DNA of 64,000 bases from Chitinophagales bacterium (GTDB lineage: Bacteria > Bacteroidota > Bacteroidia > Chitinophagales > UBA2359), in assembly GCA_016787295.1 (NCBI GenBank), contig JAEUUX010000164.1:62001-126000 (forward strand), read 5' to 3'. The notes beneath the pieces were generated by a model, which was not told the DNA's origin, ran no database searches, and was given only the letters and a program-made list of their open reading frames with translations. Positions 7,487 through 14,906 of this stretch are shown here, in pieces. How positions within the stretch are numbered: the first letter of the stretch is position 1; each line of letters begins with the position of its first letter. Made by a program: the position numbers and the translations under genes.

Positions 7487-8764
7487 ATGCAACCTCGAGT
7501 AGTTATTACAGGTATGGGCATCATCGCCCCTGGTGCTTCCAACATCAACCAATTTAATTGCAATCTTAAAAACGGAGTATCTCCCATTTCTTTTCAAAAC
7601 GAATTAGAGCGGCTCAATTTTAACTGCCATGTAGCCGCTGTTGCTAACATAGACAAAACAGAGCATTTGCCACTTTTAGAACAGTATGGGCTTGAAAAAA
7701 GTTGTGATGCTATAAAAATGACTATCATTGCTGGTTTAGCCGCATGGCGAGATGCACAACTTCCTATTATTGACAAGGAAAATATGACCGAGCCAGATTG
7801 GGATACAGGACTAATTATGGGTAGTATTTGGTCTGCTATTGACTACATTACCAGTCCTTTGGTATCAATGGTCAATGAAGGACAAACGCGAAAATTGGGT
7901 AGCCAAAGCATACCAACAAGTATGCACACAGGCAGTACAGCCTACTTATCGGGTATTTTAGGATTGGGCAACAAATGCTATGCCCTATCTACAGCTTGTG
8001 CCAGTGGACTCGATGCCCTATTAGAAGGTTACCATATCATTTGCAGGGGCGATGCCAAACGAATGCTGGTCGGTGGTGTCGAATCTCCTTCTCCTTATAT
8101 TTGGGCAGGATTTGATTCACTCAAAGCCTTAGTCAAAAACTTCAACAACGAACCGCATAAAGCCTCTCGACCGCTTAGTGCCTCTGCTCGCGGCTTTGTT
8201 CCCGGTAGCGGAGCTGGTATTTTGGTTTTAGAGTCCTTAGAATCTGCCCTTCAGCGCAATGCACCTATTTATGCCGAAGTTTTGGGCGGAGCAGCCAACA
8301 CAGGCGGACAAGTGAACAACGGTTCAATGACTATGCCCAATTATGGTGCGGTTAAACGTTGTATTGCAAAAGCCTTAGAAAAAACGAAAATACAACCTAA
8401 CGAAATAGATTTCATTAACGGACACCTAACCGCCACTAAAGCCGATCCTTATGAAATAGGAACTTGGGCAAGTTTTTATGACAAAAGCCATTTTCCCTAT
8501 ATCAACTCCACCAAGTCGATGGTAGGACATTGCCTCGGCGCGGCAGGAGCCATAGAAACTATTGCCACTATTTTGCAACTATCCGAAGGCTATATTCATC
8601 CTTCGCTCAACAGCGAAGACCTACATCCCGAAATAGAAAAATATATCTCTCATAAAGTTATACCCCAAAAAATGATAATAAAACCGGGTATGAAAATTGC
8701 CGCCAAATGCGCTTTTGGATTTGGCGATATAAATAGTTGTGTTTTATTCAAAAAATATAATTAA
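7487..8764 (+). CDS. Beta-ketoacyl-ACP synthase family protein, paralog 2
   Basis: A 425-residue condensing enzyme, clearly paralogous to the preceding gene along its whole length (for example PDWDTGLIMGS against PNWDTGLILGT, and STKSMVGHCLGAAG). Active-site residues are intact: C171 in STACASG, H313 in NGHLTATKADP, and H348 after STKSMVG. Both proteins share the unusual GHL[ST]xT first-His motif. Neither looks like a chain-length-factor partner, because Cys is retained in both. They may act as two condensing enzymes of different specificity or as a heterodimer. Its own promoter is likely at 7360-7388. A secreted repeat protein starts 7 bp after its stop. Confidence 0.85.
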   Translation: MQPRVVITGMGIIAPGASNINQFNCNLKNGVSPISFQNELERLNFNCHVAAVANIDKTEHLPLLEQYGLEKSCDAIKMTIIAGLAAWRDAQLPIIDKENMTEPDWDTGLIMGSIWSAIDYITSPLVSMVNEGQTRKLGSQSIPTSMHTGSTAYLSGILGLGNKCYALSTACASGLDALLEGYHIICRGDAKRMLVGGVESPSPYIWAGFDSLKALVKNFNNEPHKASRPLSASARGFVPGSGAGILVLESLESALQRNAPIYAEVLGGAANTGGQVNNGSMTMPNYGAVKRCIAKALEKTKIQPNEIDFINGHLTATKADPYEIGTWASFYDKSHFPYINSTKSMVGHCLGAAGAIETIATILQLSEGYIHPSLNSEDLHPEIEKYISHKVIPQKMIIKPGMKIAAKCAFGFGDINSCVLFKKYN

Positions 8765-8771
8765 CCCCGAC

Positions 8772-9848
8772 ATGATTCCAAAACACTTTGTGCTAACCTT
8801 TTGTTTTATAATTGCTTCACAAATGCTTTCAGCGCAAACCTTAGCCCACTATACCGATGTTTTGGGCAGGTTGTGGGTATTTGACAATGGCAATTTTCAA
8901 CAATTAGAACACCAAAATTTCAAAAACATTCAGCGCGGCAACGACTATTTGCTATATGTCAATGCTTTGGGCGAAATGGTGTGGTATAAAAACGGACAAA
9001 AAAACGTTCTCCAACGCGCCGCACAACCTCAATTCTGGAAAGCAAGTCGCTATCTGCTCTACGATTATTCGCAAGGAGCAGTAAAAGTGTTTTTCGACAA
9101 CCAAAAAGAAACCATAGCTTTGGGTAGAGATATTCAAATTTCGGTCAATGATAGTATCGCCGCTTTTGTCGACTATGACCGAATTATGAAAGTATTTTAT
9201 CAAGGTGAAAAACACAACATTACTATCGACCCTGTCAAAGAAATGGTGACCAGCAAAAGTAGTGTTGGATATATCACCCAAGCAGGTAGCTTTTTTGTTA
9301 CCTACAACAACGAACCCAGTTTGGTGACCAATGACCCTTTGAATCGTTATCATATTGGTATTAATTTTGCCGTTTATGAAACACAATACAACGAATTTGG
9401 CGTATTTGACGCAGGCGAAACCAAACAATTGGATTTTTCGATTCCCCAAAGTTGGACGGCTGGAGACAATATATTGGCGTATGTCAATAATCAAGGTATT
9501 TTTAAGGTATATTATGATGGTGAGGAACAAGAACTTTCATCAGTACCGCCCATCAGCTACCAAATCTTTGACAATACCCTTGCCTACATGGACAACATGA
9601 AAAATTTCCATGTTTTTTGGCGTGGCAAAGACTATCTATTAGAAAGTTATCAACCCGAAAAGATAGCTATGTTCGAAGGCATTGTTGCTTATTATGACAA
9701 CTACAAACAACTTAAAGCGTTTTATGAAGGCGAACAAATTGTTGTGAGTCGTGATATTCCAAATGATTTTGAGGTACAAGGCAAAGTTATCCTTTATCAG
9801 TTGGGCAACAAAGACTACAGAGTGTTTTTTAAAGGTAAAAATTATTAA
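8772..9848 (+). CDS. Secreted protein with degenerate ~43-residue repeats, function unknown
   Basis: A 358-residue protein of no family I recognise. ATG 8772 gives a good signal peptide (MIPKHFVLTFCFIIASQMLSAQ, cleavage after AQ); the alternative start at 8739 overlaps the ketosynthase end. The mature part consists of about seven to eight degenerate repeats with the pattern A/L-Y-x-[DN]-x-x-x-x-[FL]-K-V-F/Y-Y-x-G-[ED]-x, for example GIFKVYYDGEEQEL, RIMKVFYQGEKHNI, QLKAFYEGEQIVV and DYRVFFKGKNY. This spacing suggests a beta-propeller or beta-solenoid exported to the periplasm or surface. It follows the second ketosynthase by 7 bp and is probably cotranscribed. A link to that lipid-like pathway is only positional. 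Confidence 0.65.
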   Translation: MIPKHFVLTFCFIIASQMLSAQTLAHYTDVLGRLWVFDNGNFQQLEHQNFKNIQRGNDYLLYVNALGEMVWYKNGQKNVLQRAAQPQFWKASRYLLYDYSQGAVKVFFDNQKETIALGRDIQISVNDSIAAFVDYDRIMKVFYQGEKHNITIDPVKEMVTSKSSVGYITQAGSFFVTYNNEPSLVTNDPLNRYHIGINFAVYETQYNEFGVFDAGETKQLDFSIPQSWTAGDNILAYVNNQGIFKVYYDGEEQELSSVPPISYQIFDNTLAYMDNMKNFHVFWRGKDYLLESYQPEKIAMFEGIVAYYDNYKQLKAFYEGEQIVVSRDIPNDFEVQGKVILYQLGNKDYRVFFKGKNY

Positions 9849-9922
9849 TATTTGGGCAGAAACACTTTGGGTTAATCCCAAAAACAATAAATTATTGTCA
9901 CCCCAATACAAATATTTCAACA

Positions 9923-10453
9923 ATGACTCCCAATTATTTCGAATTTTTTGACCTTCCTGTTAGCTTTCTCCTCGACGAACAGCAACTCAAACAGCGTTTT
10001 TTACGCAACAGCAAACGCTATCACCCCGATTTTTATACCCTTGCCACAGCCGACGAACAGGAATATGCCCTACAAATGGCAACCCTCAACAATGAAGCCT
10101 ACCGCACACTCGCCAGCCAAGACCAACGCATTATGTATGTTCTACAGCTCAAAAACATCATTAACGATAATGAACGCTATCAACTACCATCTGATTTTTT
10201 GATGGAGATGATAGACCTCAACGAAGCCATAGATGACCTATTGCCCGACAGTACAGCACAACAATACCAACATATCCAACAAGAACTCCAAAAGTACATC
10301 GACCAACTGCAAGATGACACCCAAAAACTGCTTGTAGCATATAACCAAACCCCAGATACAGCAACTATTTTGGAAAAAATAAAAAAAAATCACTACAAAA
10401 TGAAATATCTCTTGCGCATTCAAGAAAAACTACTTACCTTTGCACCGCAATAA
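9923..10453 (+). CDS. hscB: Fe-S cluster assembly co-chaperone HscB (Hsc20-like J protein)
   Basis: A 176-residue protein with an N-terminal J domain and the HPD motif at residues 34-36 (KRYHPDFY). It begins NYFEFFDLP, the HscB hallmark, and continues into the C-terminal three-helix HscB_C region (residues ~90-170: SDFLMEMIDLNEAIDD, then the helical, Gln-rich end). HscB delivers the IscU scaffold to an Hsp70 (HscA/DnaK) during Fe-S cluster transfer. Length is close to the usual ~170 residues. No hscA, iscU or fdx lies beside it, so the gene is separated from the classic isc cluster here. tRNA-Leu follows 49 bp downstream. Confidence 0.85.
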   Translation: MTPNYFEFFDLPVSFLLDEQQLKQRFLRNSKRYHPDFYTLATADEQEYALQMATLNNEAYRTLASQDQRIMYVLQLKNIINDNERYQLPSDFLMEMIDLNEAIDDLLPDSTAQQYQHIQQELQKYIDQLQDDTQKLLVAYNQTPDTATILEKIKKNHYKMKYLLRIQEKLLTFAPQ

Positions 10454-10502
10454 GACAAAAGGCTTATGGAATACTCAAAGCAAAGAATTTTGTCCGCAAA
10501 AT

Positions 10503-10590
10503 GCCTAGATGGCGGAATTGGTAGACGCGCTGGTCTCAAACACCAGTGGGCTAAACCCCCGTGCCGGTTCGAGCCCGGCTCTGGGCACCA
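10503..10590 (+). tRNA. tRNA-Leu, anticodon CAA
   Basis: The 88-nt sequence folds as a class II tRNA. The acceptor stem GCCTAGA pairs with TCTGGGC (one G-U), discriminator A, and CCA is encoded at 10588-10590. The anticodon stem CTGGT/ACCAG encloses loop CTCAAAC, giving anticodon CAA (reads UUG). A long variable arm follows, then the T arm GCCGG-TTCGAGC-CCGGC. A terminator hairpin lies 50 bp downstream. Confidence 0.95.
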
Positions 10591-10640
10591 ACGGTTGCTC
10601 AATACCAAGAGGTATGGTCAAAATTTCTTATCTTATTGTT

Positions 10641-10683
10641 AAAAATCCCCCCGCAGCTTTATCCGAGCTGTAGGGGGATTTTC
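10641..10683 (+). terminator. Intrinsic terminator after tRNA-Leu
   Basis: AAAATCCCCC...GCAGCT pairs with AGCTGTAGGGGGATTTT around a short loop, ending in a T run. It should end the hscB/tRNA transcript. The following 10684-10941 has one further hairpin (CATTTTGTTCTT at 10722-10733 against AAGAACAAAAATG at 10738-10750) and otherwise nothing I recognise. Confidence 0.75.
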
Positions 10684-10941
10684 GCATGTATTATACTCAA
10701 TAGTAATTGCTTCAACAGGGTCATTTTGTTCTTATCAAAGAACAAAAATGGTATAATTTTACGGTTATTGCACTTTTATCACCTATTTGGGAACTTTTCA
10801 AACTGTTTCGTTGTTCTGTACATAACCACAACAACCAACAGCATTGTTTCTCACTTAGTTTCTGTTGGATTTGGAAGGGTATGCTTATCAAAAAACAAAA
10901 TATGTTTCAACATTTTTTTATTACTTATCAAATCAACAGCC

Positions 10942-11412
10942 ATGATGAAATGGAGAACTTTCAATGGCGAACGAATCGTTTCTATTAAAGATGCGGTTGA
11001 ACAAGCCATCATTCGCGAACGCGCCGCAGGACACAAATTGAAGGTGTGTATTGGCACCGATTCACAAGTGCGCGGCAATGGTATTGACTTTGCGACAGTT
11101 ATTGTTTTTTTGCGCGAAAAACGCGGTGGATTCATGTATATTCATACAGAAAGCACCGAAAGAAACATCTCGCTCAAAGAACGAATGATTACCGAAGTTG
11201 CCAAATCTATTCAAATCGCCTACGAATTATGCGACCTTCTCGACCAATATGATGTCGACTTGGAGGTTCACGCTGACATTAACACCAATCCACAATTCGA
11301 ATCCAATGTTGCCTTGCGCGAAGCAATTGGTTACATTTTGGGTATGGGTTTTTCTTTCAAGGTGAAGCCAGATGCTTTTGCCAGCTCAAGCTGTGCCGAT
11401 AAAGTAGTCTAA
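10942..11412 (+). CDS. YkuK-like (DUF458) RNase H-fold protein
   Basis: A 156-residue protein of the YkuK/DUF458 family, whose fold resembles RNase H. Visible family traits are KVCIGTDSQVRG (residues ~34-45; the D is the likely first acidic site), FATVIVFLREKRGG, the block LEVHADIN (second acidic residue) and GYILGMGFSFKVKPDAFASSSCADK at the end. The function is not established; nuclease activity is only suggested by the fold. The true start is ATG 10942 or 10945, since upstream in-frame sequence runs through the terminator at 10641-10683. It is monocistronic, with a hairpin at 11551-11581 beyond it. Confidence 0.75.
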   Translation: MMKWRTFNGERIVSIKDAVEQAIIRERAAGHKLKVCIGTDSQVRGNGIDFATVIVFLREKRGGFMYIHTESTERNISLKERMITEVAKSIQIAYELCDLLDQYDVDLEVHADINTNPQFESNVALREAIGYILGMGFSFKVKPDAFASSSCADKVV

Positions 11413-11548
11413 ACATTCCCTATTGCGCTATTTGTTTGCATAATCAAGGAATTGATGAATGCTTGGTTTTGAGAGTTTCTGCTCCCAAGACCTGTGGGTT
11501 TTTGCGCTTTTTTATGGATTATTAGATTTTTCATTGTTATAAACACAA

Positions 11549-11585
11549 CAGAACGACCACCCTATAATAAGGCGGTCGTTCTTTG
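11549..11585. terminator. Hairpin between convergent genes
   Basis: GAACGACC at 11551-11558 pairs with GGTCGTTC at 11574-11581 (the stem continues inward with one mismatch), followed on the plus strand by TTTGTTTTG. It lies between the YkuK-like gene (plus) and the lipoprotein gene (minus) and may serve both. Confidence 0.6.
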
Positions 11586-11612
11586 TTTTGTCCCAATGTT
11601 ATTATGGGTGTA

Positions 11613-12125
11613 CTATTGGCATTTGAACTGCTGCTCGATGTCCTGCCGATTTTGGGCGTGTTGTAGGCTATCTTGCAGCAACCCTTGTTGTAGAAAAGTA
11701 AGTGTTTTTCCGCCACAAACAAAACAATATACATCAGCACGAATATTTTTGTCGGCATTTGTGGTATAGTATCCGCCTTTCATGGCAGGAAAACCTGCAA
11801 ATTGGGCTGTTTGGGGAGGGATAAAGCGGGTGCGCCATTGCAAAAAAAAAGGATTTTCGCGCACAGCCTCTTCTTGTGCGGTAATGGCATCGGTGGGTTC
11901 CGATTCGCCGTCTAAGATAGTAAATGAAATAAAAGCGTATTGGTCGGGTGTATCTTTTTCGCAAGATACATAAAAACCAGAACCACCAAGGCTATCTATG
12001 GTTTCGATAGTCCACATATTGGGCAAAACAAAACTAACTCCATCTGCCGAAAAAGAAGCGTTGTGGAGGTTTTGGCAGGCAAAAAAAGTGGCAGATAGCA
12101 GCACTGTCCAAACAATTTTATACAT
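11613..12125 (-). CDS. Small lipoprotein, PsbP/DcrB-like region possible
   Basis: A 170-residue exported protein. ATG 12125 gives a short lipoprotein-type signal (MYKIVWTVLLSATFFAC), with the Cys at residue 17 as a plausible lipidation site, although FFA-C is a weak lipobox. The body begins FSADGVSFVLPNMWTIE and later has an Ala/Gly-Phe-Pro-Ala-x-K-Gly-Gly-Tyr-Tyr stretch and CFVCGGKTLTF. This order resembles the PsbP/DcrB-type fold, but I would not name it firmly. Several Cys in the mature part could form disulfides. It follows the upstream ~166-residue conserved protein by 23 bp on the same strand and is likely cotranscribed from the promoter at 12683-12714. Function unknown. Confidence 0.6.
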   Translation of the reverse strand: MYKIVWTVLLSATFFACQNLHNASFSADGVSFVLPNMWTIETIDSLGGSGFYVSCEKDTPDQYAFISFTILDGESEPTDAITAQEEAVRENPFFLQWRTRFIPPQTAQFAGFPAMKGGYYTTNADKNIRADVYCFVCGGKTLTFLQQGLLQDSLQHAQNRQDIEQQFKCQ

Positions 12126-12148
12126 ATAGTTGTGGTATTTTTCGCCTT

Positions 12149-12649
12149 TTAAAGTACCAACCTTCGTTGCCAACTTTGTTCCAAAGGTACTATCCATTGA
12201 CTATCAAATTGGGCTTTAGTGGTCACCAAATTGTTGAAAACATTCGTAAAATCGTTGATATGTTGCTGTTGATAGGCTTCTATAAACCCTTTTTGGTCGG
12301 CGTGGTTCAAGTGGTGGTCTATGAGATAGGCTACTCGAAATCGGTCGAATAGACTGACTTGATATTGTTGTTCGATGGATTTGATGAAATGCACCGATTT
12401 GTCGATAGAACAACCGCTGGCAGCCGCTTGGCTTTCGTCGACCATCAAAACAATGAACAAACGCCAAAATACCTTGCCTGCCGCTCGCAAAGCATGGCTA
12501 TGGGCTGTCCAAGTAGTGGTAAAATCAGCGATTTGGTGGTTGATTTGCTCGGTTTCTTCGGGTGTGAAAAATCGGTTACTTTGATATATCCACACGCGCG
12601 CATCGGGAGACAAGGCGGCGATATTATCTAACATGGCATTGTTGGTCAT
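12149..12649 (-). CDS. Conserved Bacteroidota protein (often labelled 'ABC transporter ATPase'), function unknown
   Basis: A ~166-residue soluble protein (161 if the second ATG at 12634 is used). Conserved-looking blocks are ARVWIYQSNRFFT near the N-terminus, W-x-AHSHAL, FIVLMVDESQAAASGCSIDKSVHFI in the centre, and LFDRFRVAYLI. No Walker A or ABC signature is present, so the common database label 'ABC transporter ATPase' for this family is not supported by the sequence. The central DE...ASGCSID block is the best candidate for a functional site. An upstream start at 12748 is excluded because a promoter lies at 12683-12714. It is the first gene of a two-gene operon with the lipoprotein downstream. 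Confidence 0.65.
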   Translation of the reverse strand: MTNNAMLDNIAALSPDARVWIYQSNRFFTPEETEQINHQIADFTTTWTAHSHALRAAGKVFWRLFIVLMVDESQAAASGCSIDKSVHFIKSIEQQYQVSLFDRFRVAYLIDHHLNHADQKGFIEAYQQQHINDFTNVFNNLVTTKAQFDSQWIVPLEQSWQRRLVL

Positions 12650-12682
12650 ACGGGTAATCTCAAAATTTGTTTTTTTTGCGGG

Positions 12683-12714
12683 CAAAGGTACGGAAGGTGT
12701 TTGACATTTGCAAA
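12683..12714 (-). promoter_or_regulatory. Bacteroidota-type promoter, minus strand
   Basis: Read on the minus strand, TTTG (12714-12711), a 20-nt spacer and TACCTTTG (12690-12683) form a textbook TTTG-N20-TAnnTTTG promoter. It lies 34 bp upstream of ATG 12649. Confidence 0.75.
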
Positions 12715-12759
12715 TTGGAGCAACATTTATGGGTATTTTCCTATCCAATTGGTAAAAAC

Positions 12760-12796
12760 AAAAGCGGTTGTCTTTGTATAAAGAACAACCGCTTTT
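12760..12796 (-). terminator. Intrinsic terminator of the thioredoxin-like gene
   Basis: AAAAGCGGTTGT and ACAACCGCTTTT form a 12-bp stem with a short loop, with T-rich sequence on the minus-strand side. It lies 26 bp beyond the minus-strand stop at 12822. Confidence 0.8.
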
Positions 12797-12821
12797 ATTG
12801 TTTTTTTGTTGCCTATCTGTA

Positions 12822-13370
12822 TTAGTTAATTGGGGATTGATAGGTTTTTAGAAAATTTTCCCAAGAAGTGCCTTGTTTGTGTGCATTTTGACCAAAAAAA
12901 TGTAAGATTTGGTCTAATGTTTTGGCATCGCGATAGCCGGGTAATGCTTGTATTTTGTTGAAACTTTCGTCCAAAAACACGATAGAGGGGTAACTCATTT
13001 TGCCATCGAGTAGCGTAACTGCCAATTCGTTTACGCCGCTACGTCCGTTTTCAACATATTTGAACGTCATGTCACCCACTTTGATGGTTTCACGCGTTTC
13101 GGCGTTGAGTTTCACGGCATAGTATTTTTGGTTTAGATAGCGTGTTACTTCGGGATGATTAAATGTTTCTTTGTCCATTTTTTTGCACCAACCGCACCAG
13201 TCTGTATAAACATCTACCAACACTTTACGTTGTTCGGTGAGACTTTTTTGAACGGCTTGCTCAAAGGATAGCCATTCAATAGTTGTTTGGTTGGCGGTGG
13301 CTTTGGGTGTTTCTGCAAAAGGCAAGAAAACAAAAGCTAAGGTGAACAGAGAGAAAATTATTTTTTGCAT
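12822..13370 (-). CDS. Exported thioredoxin-fold protein
   Basis: A 182-residue protein with an N-terminal signal sequence (MQKIIFSLFTLAFVFLPFA) and a thioredoxin active site WCGWCKKM (C59, C62). The core VLVDVYTDWCGWC and the following YPSIVFLDE (cis-Pro region) fit the thioredoxin_7/DUF255-like group found in Bacteroidota periplasms. A C-terminal extension (YRDAKTLDQILHFFG) is usual for this group. It probably reduces or exchanges disulfides in the periplasm; partner proteins are unknown. It is a single-gene unit with its own terminator at 12760-12796. Confidence 0.8.
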   Translation of the reverse strand: MQKIIFSLFTLAFVFLPFAETPKATANQTTIEWLSFEQAVQKSLTEQRKVLVDVYTDWCGWCKKMDKETFNHPEVTRYLNQKYYAVKLNAETRETIKVGDMTFKYVENGRSGVNELAVTLLDGKMSYPSIVFLDESFNKIQALPGYRDAKTLDQILHFFGQNAHKQGTSWENFLKTYQSPIN

Positions 13371-13446
13371 ACATGCTTGGTTTAAAAAAGTATATCTTTG
13401 GTAAGACTCTCCGAAAGCCGAAAGGTTTAGTGTGATGGTGGTGGCA

Positions 13447-14097
13447 CTATGTTGTTTTTTCCAAAAGATACATTTGGTCGATATTACCTTTTTCGGTTTC
13501 GGTGAGATAAGGGAGCATTTCGGTTTTTACCAAGCGGAGGTCAGGAAAACGGTCTAAGAAAAGTTGGGCATAATTGGCTTTCCACAAAAAGCCTTCGTTA
13601 CCACGATAGTTGATGGCAGTTGTCTGTGGGGCGTAGTATTCGAATCCCATGATGTAGCGAGCCGAACAGCGATACATTTCGCCCATAATTTTGGGCAAAT
13701 CATCAGGAGCAATATGGATTAGTACGCCATTGGTGCAAACCACCTGAAAAAAGCGGTCTTTGAAGGGCAAATCAAAACCCGAACCTTGTATGATGTTGAT
13801 GTTTTGCAATAGGCTTTTAGCTTTTTCGACTGCATACCATTGCAGTTCCACGCCATAAAGTTGTGTAAAACCTTGTCGTTGTAGGGCTTCTAATTGCTGT
13901 CCTGTGTTGCAGCCCACTTCCAAAATTGGGCTATCGAGGGGCAAGTGTCCGATAAATTCGGTGTTGAGCTGTATTTTGGTTTTGCCGTATAGGTTGCGAT
14001 AAAAATCGTTCCAGGCTTCGTGTTCACGTGTGTTACGGTCGGTATATTGACGACCAAATTCACCTTTCCAAAATTCTTGTTGTTCGGTAGAATACAT
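13447..14097 (-). CDS. SAM-dependent methyltransferase, pseudaminic-acid-associated methylase-like
   Basis: A 216-residue class I methyltransferase. The SAM-binding motif ILEVGCNTG is at residues 58-66; an acidic residue ends the next strand (LYGVEL), followed by IQGSGFDLPFKD. The N-terminal signature EFWKGEFGRQYTDRN and the VLIHIAPDDL motif match my memory of the 'pseudaminic acid biosynthesis-associated methylase' family. None of the Pse/Leg sugar genes are nearby, so the substrate stays open. ATG 14097 is chosen because the upstream alternative at 14157 coincides with a promoter core at 14157-14164. Confidence 0.7.
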   Translation of the reverse strand: MYSTEQQEFWKGEFGRQYTDRNTREHEAWNDFYRNLYGKTKIQLNTEFIGHLPLDSPILEVGCNTGQQLEALQRQGFTQLYGVELQWYAVEKAKSLLQNINIIQGSGFDLPFKDRFFQVVCTNGVLIHIAPDDLPKIMGEMYRCSARYIMGFEYYAPQTTAINYRGNEGFLWKANYAQLFLDRFPDLRLVKTEMLPYLTETEKGNIDQMYLLEKTT

Positions 14098-14156
14098 AGA
14101 TTTATATGAACGTTTTTTTAAGGGCGAAAAAAAAGAGAGATTTATTTTAAGCGGCA

Positions 14157-14164
14157 CAAAAGTA
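14157..14164 (-). promoter_or_regulatory. Promoter -7 element for the methyltransferase
   Basis: Minus-strand TACTTTTG matches TAnnTTTG. It lies 60 bp upstream of ATG 14097. A -33 TTTG at the right distance is not clear, so confidence is moderate. Confidence 0.45.
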
Positions 14165-14334
14165 CGCTTTTTTGTTGGTATGTAGTATGTTAAAAATCAT
14201 CAATAGGACACATTGTAAACAAACTCCTTGATACAACTTCCTAAAAATAGCTTTGTAGGATTGTTAGCGGTGTGATACAAATGTTGCAGGTTTGCCAGAT
14301 TTTGTAGATGCTTGTATTTTGCGGTATATGCAAT

Positions 14335-14372
14335 AAAAAACATCGGATATATGTGTGTATCCGATGTTTTTT
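14335..14372. terminator. Symmetric hairpin terminator
   Basis: AAAAAACATCGGATA pairs perfectly with TATCCGATGTTTTTT around an 8-nt loop, so it would terminate in either direction. It lies ~170 bp beyond the small minus-strand ORF ending at 14543. The rest of the 445-bp gap 14098-14542 holds only the promoter element above and no supported gene. Confidence 0.75.
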
Positions 14373-14542
14373 AGGTATAAGAAAAGACAATGAAATTAAT
14401 GTAATAATAAAGAATATATTAATTATTCTATACGACTCACGCCAAGCAACCTATGTCCAAAAAAGATTACTTGTTCAAAGAGAATTGTATTACTTCAAGG
14501 TATCTTTGCTATGTTAAATGAGCGTTTGGGGGATTGGGACGT

Positions 14543-14776
14543 TCAAGGTAGTTTCTTTATTACCTCCAGAATTTGACTCAGCAAATTGGCAGGCATCTGC
14601 TTACGCGGAAGTTTATCACATAAAAAAGTTCTTAATTCAGGATCATCATCTTTCATTTGTGGTGGTCCTGCAAAATAGTTTGCCAACGATTCGTTAGCAG
14701 TATCTGCTGGTCTGATACCACCTGCTACGCCATTCGGGTCAGCACTAATACGAGATTTATGATTTCGTTGTTTCAT
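14543..14776 (-). CDS. Small protein downstream of the sigma factor, function unknown
   Basis: A 77-residue, mostly polar ORF beginning MKQRNHKSR. It lies 130 bp downstream of the ECF sigma-factor gene on the same strand. There is no membrane segment and no zinc-finger HxxxCxxC. The end, LPRKQMPANLLSQILEVIKKLP, resembles the amphipathic tail seen after the zinc finger in short anti-sigma-like proteins, a weak likeness. It has an ATG start and a terminator downstream (14335-14372). It may be a regulator of the sigma factor or an unrelated small protein. I do not recognise a family. Confidence 0.45.
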   Translation of the reverse strand: MKQRNHKSRISADPNGVAGGIRPADTANESLANYFAGPPQMKDDDPELRTFLCDKLPRKQMPANLLSQILEVIKKLP

Positions 14777-14906
14777 ATCAATTTGTTTGGTGTTAGGAGA
14801 AAATGTGGGTTATTTAATAGAGTAATTGGATTAAGGAAAACTGGATACTACTCCGCATTCTGGGGGAGATAGGTTTTGGGAAAAATAGAATGAGGAGTAG
14901 TGCAGT

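Noticed and set aside
5805-8764. One ketosynthase as an inactive chain-length factor or pseudogene
   Set aside because: Both proteins retain Cys, both His and the Lys, and have full length.
14502-14509. TATCTTTG promoter-like core on the plus strand
   Set aside because: No plus-strand gene follows; the core is short and occurs by chance in AT-rich DNA.
14308-14517. 69-codon plus-strand frame
   Set aside because: It runs through a perfect terminator hairpin (14335-14372) and has low-complexity hydrophobic content.
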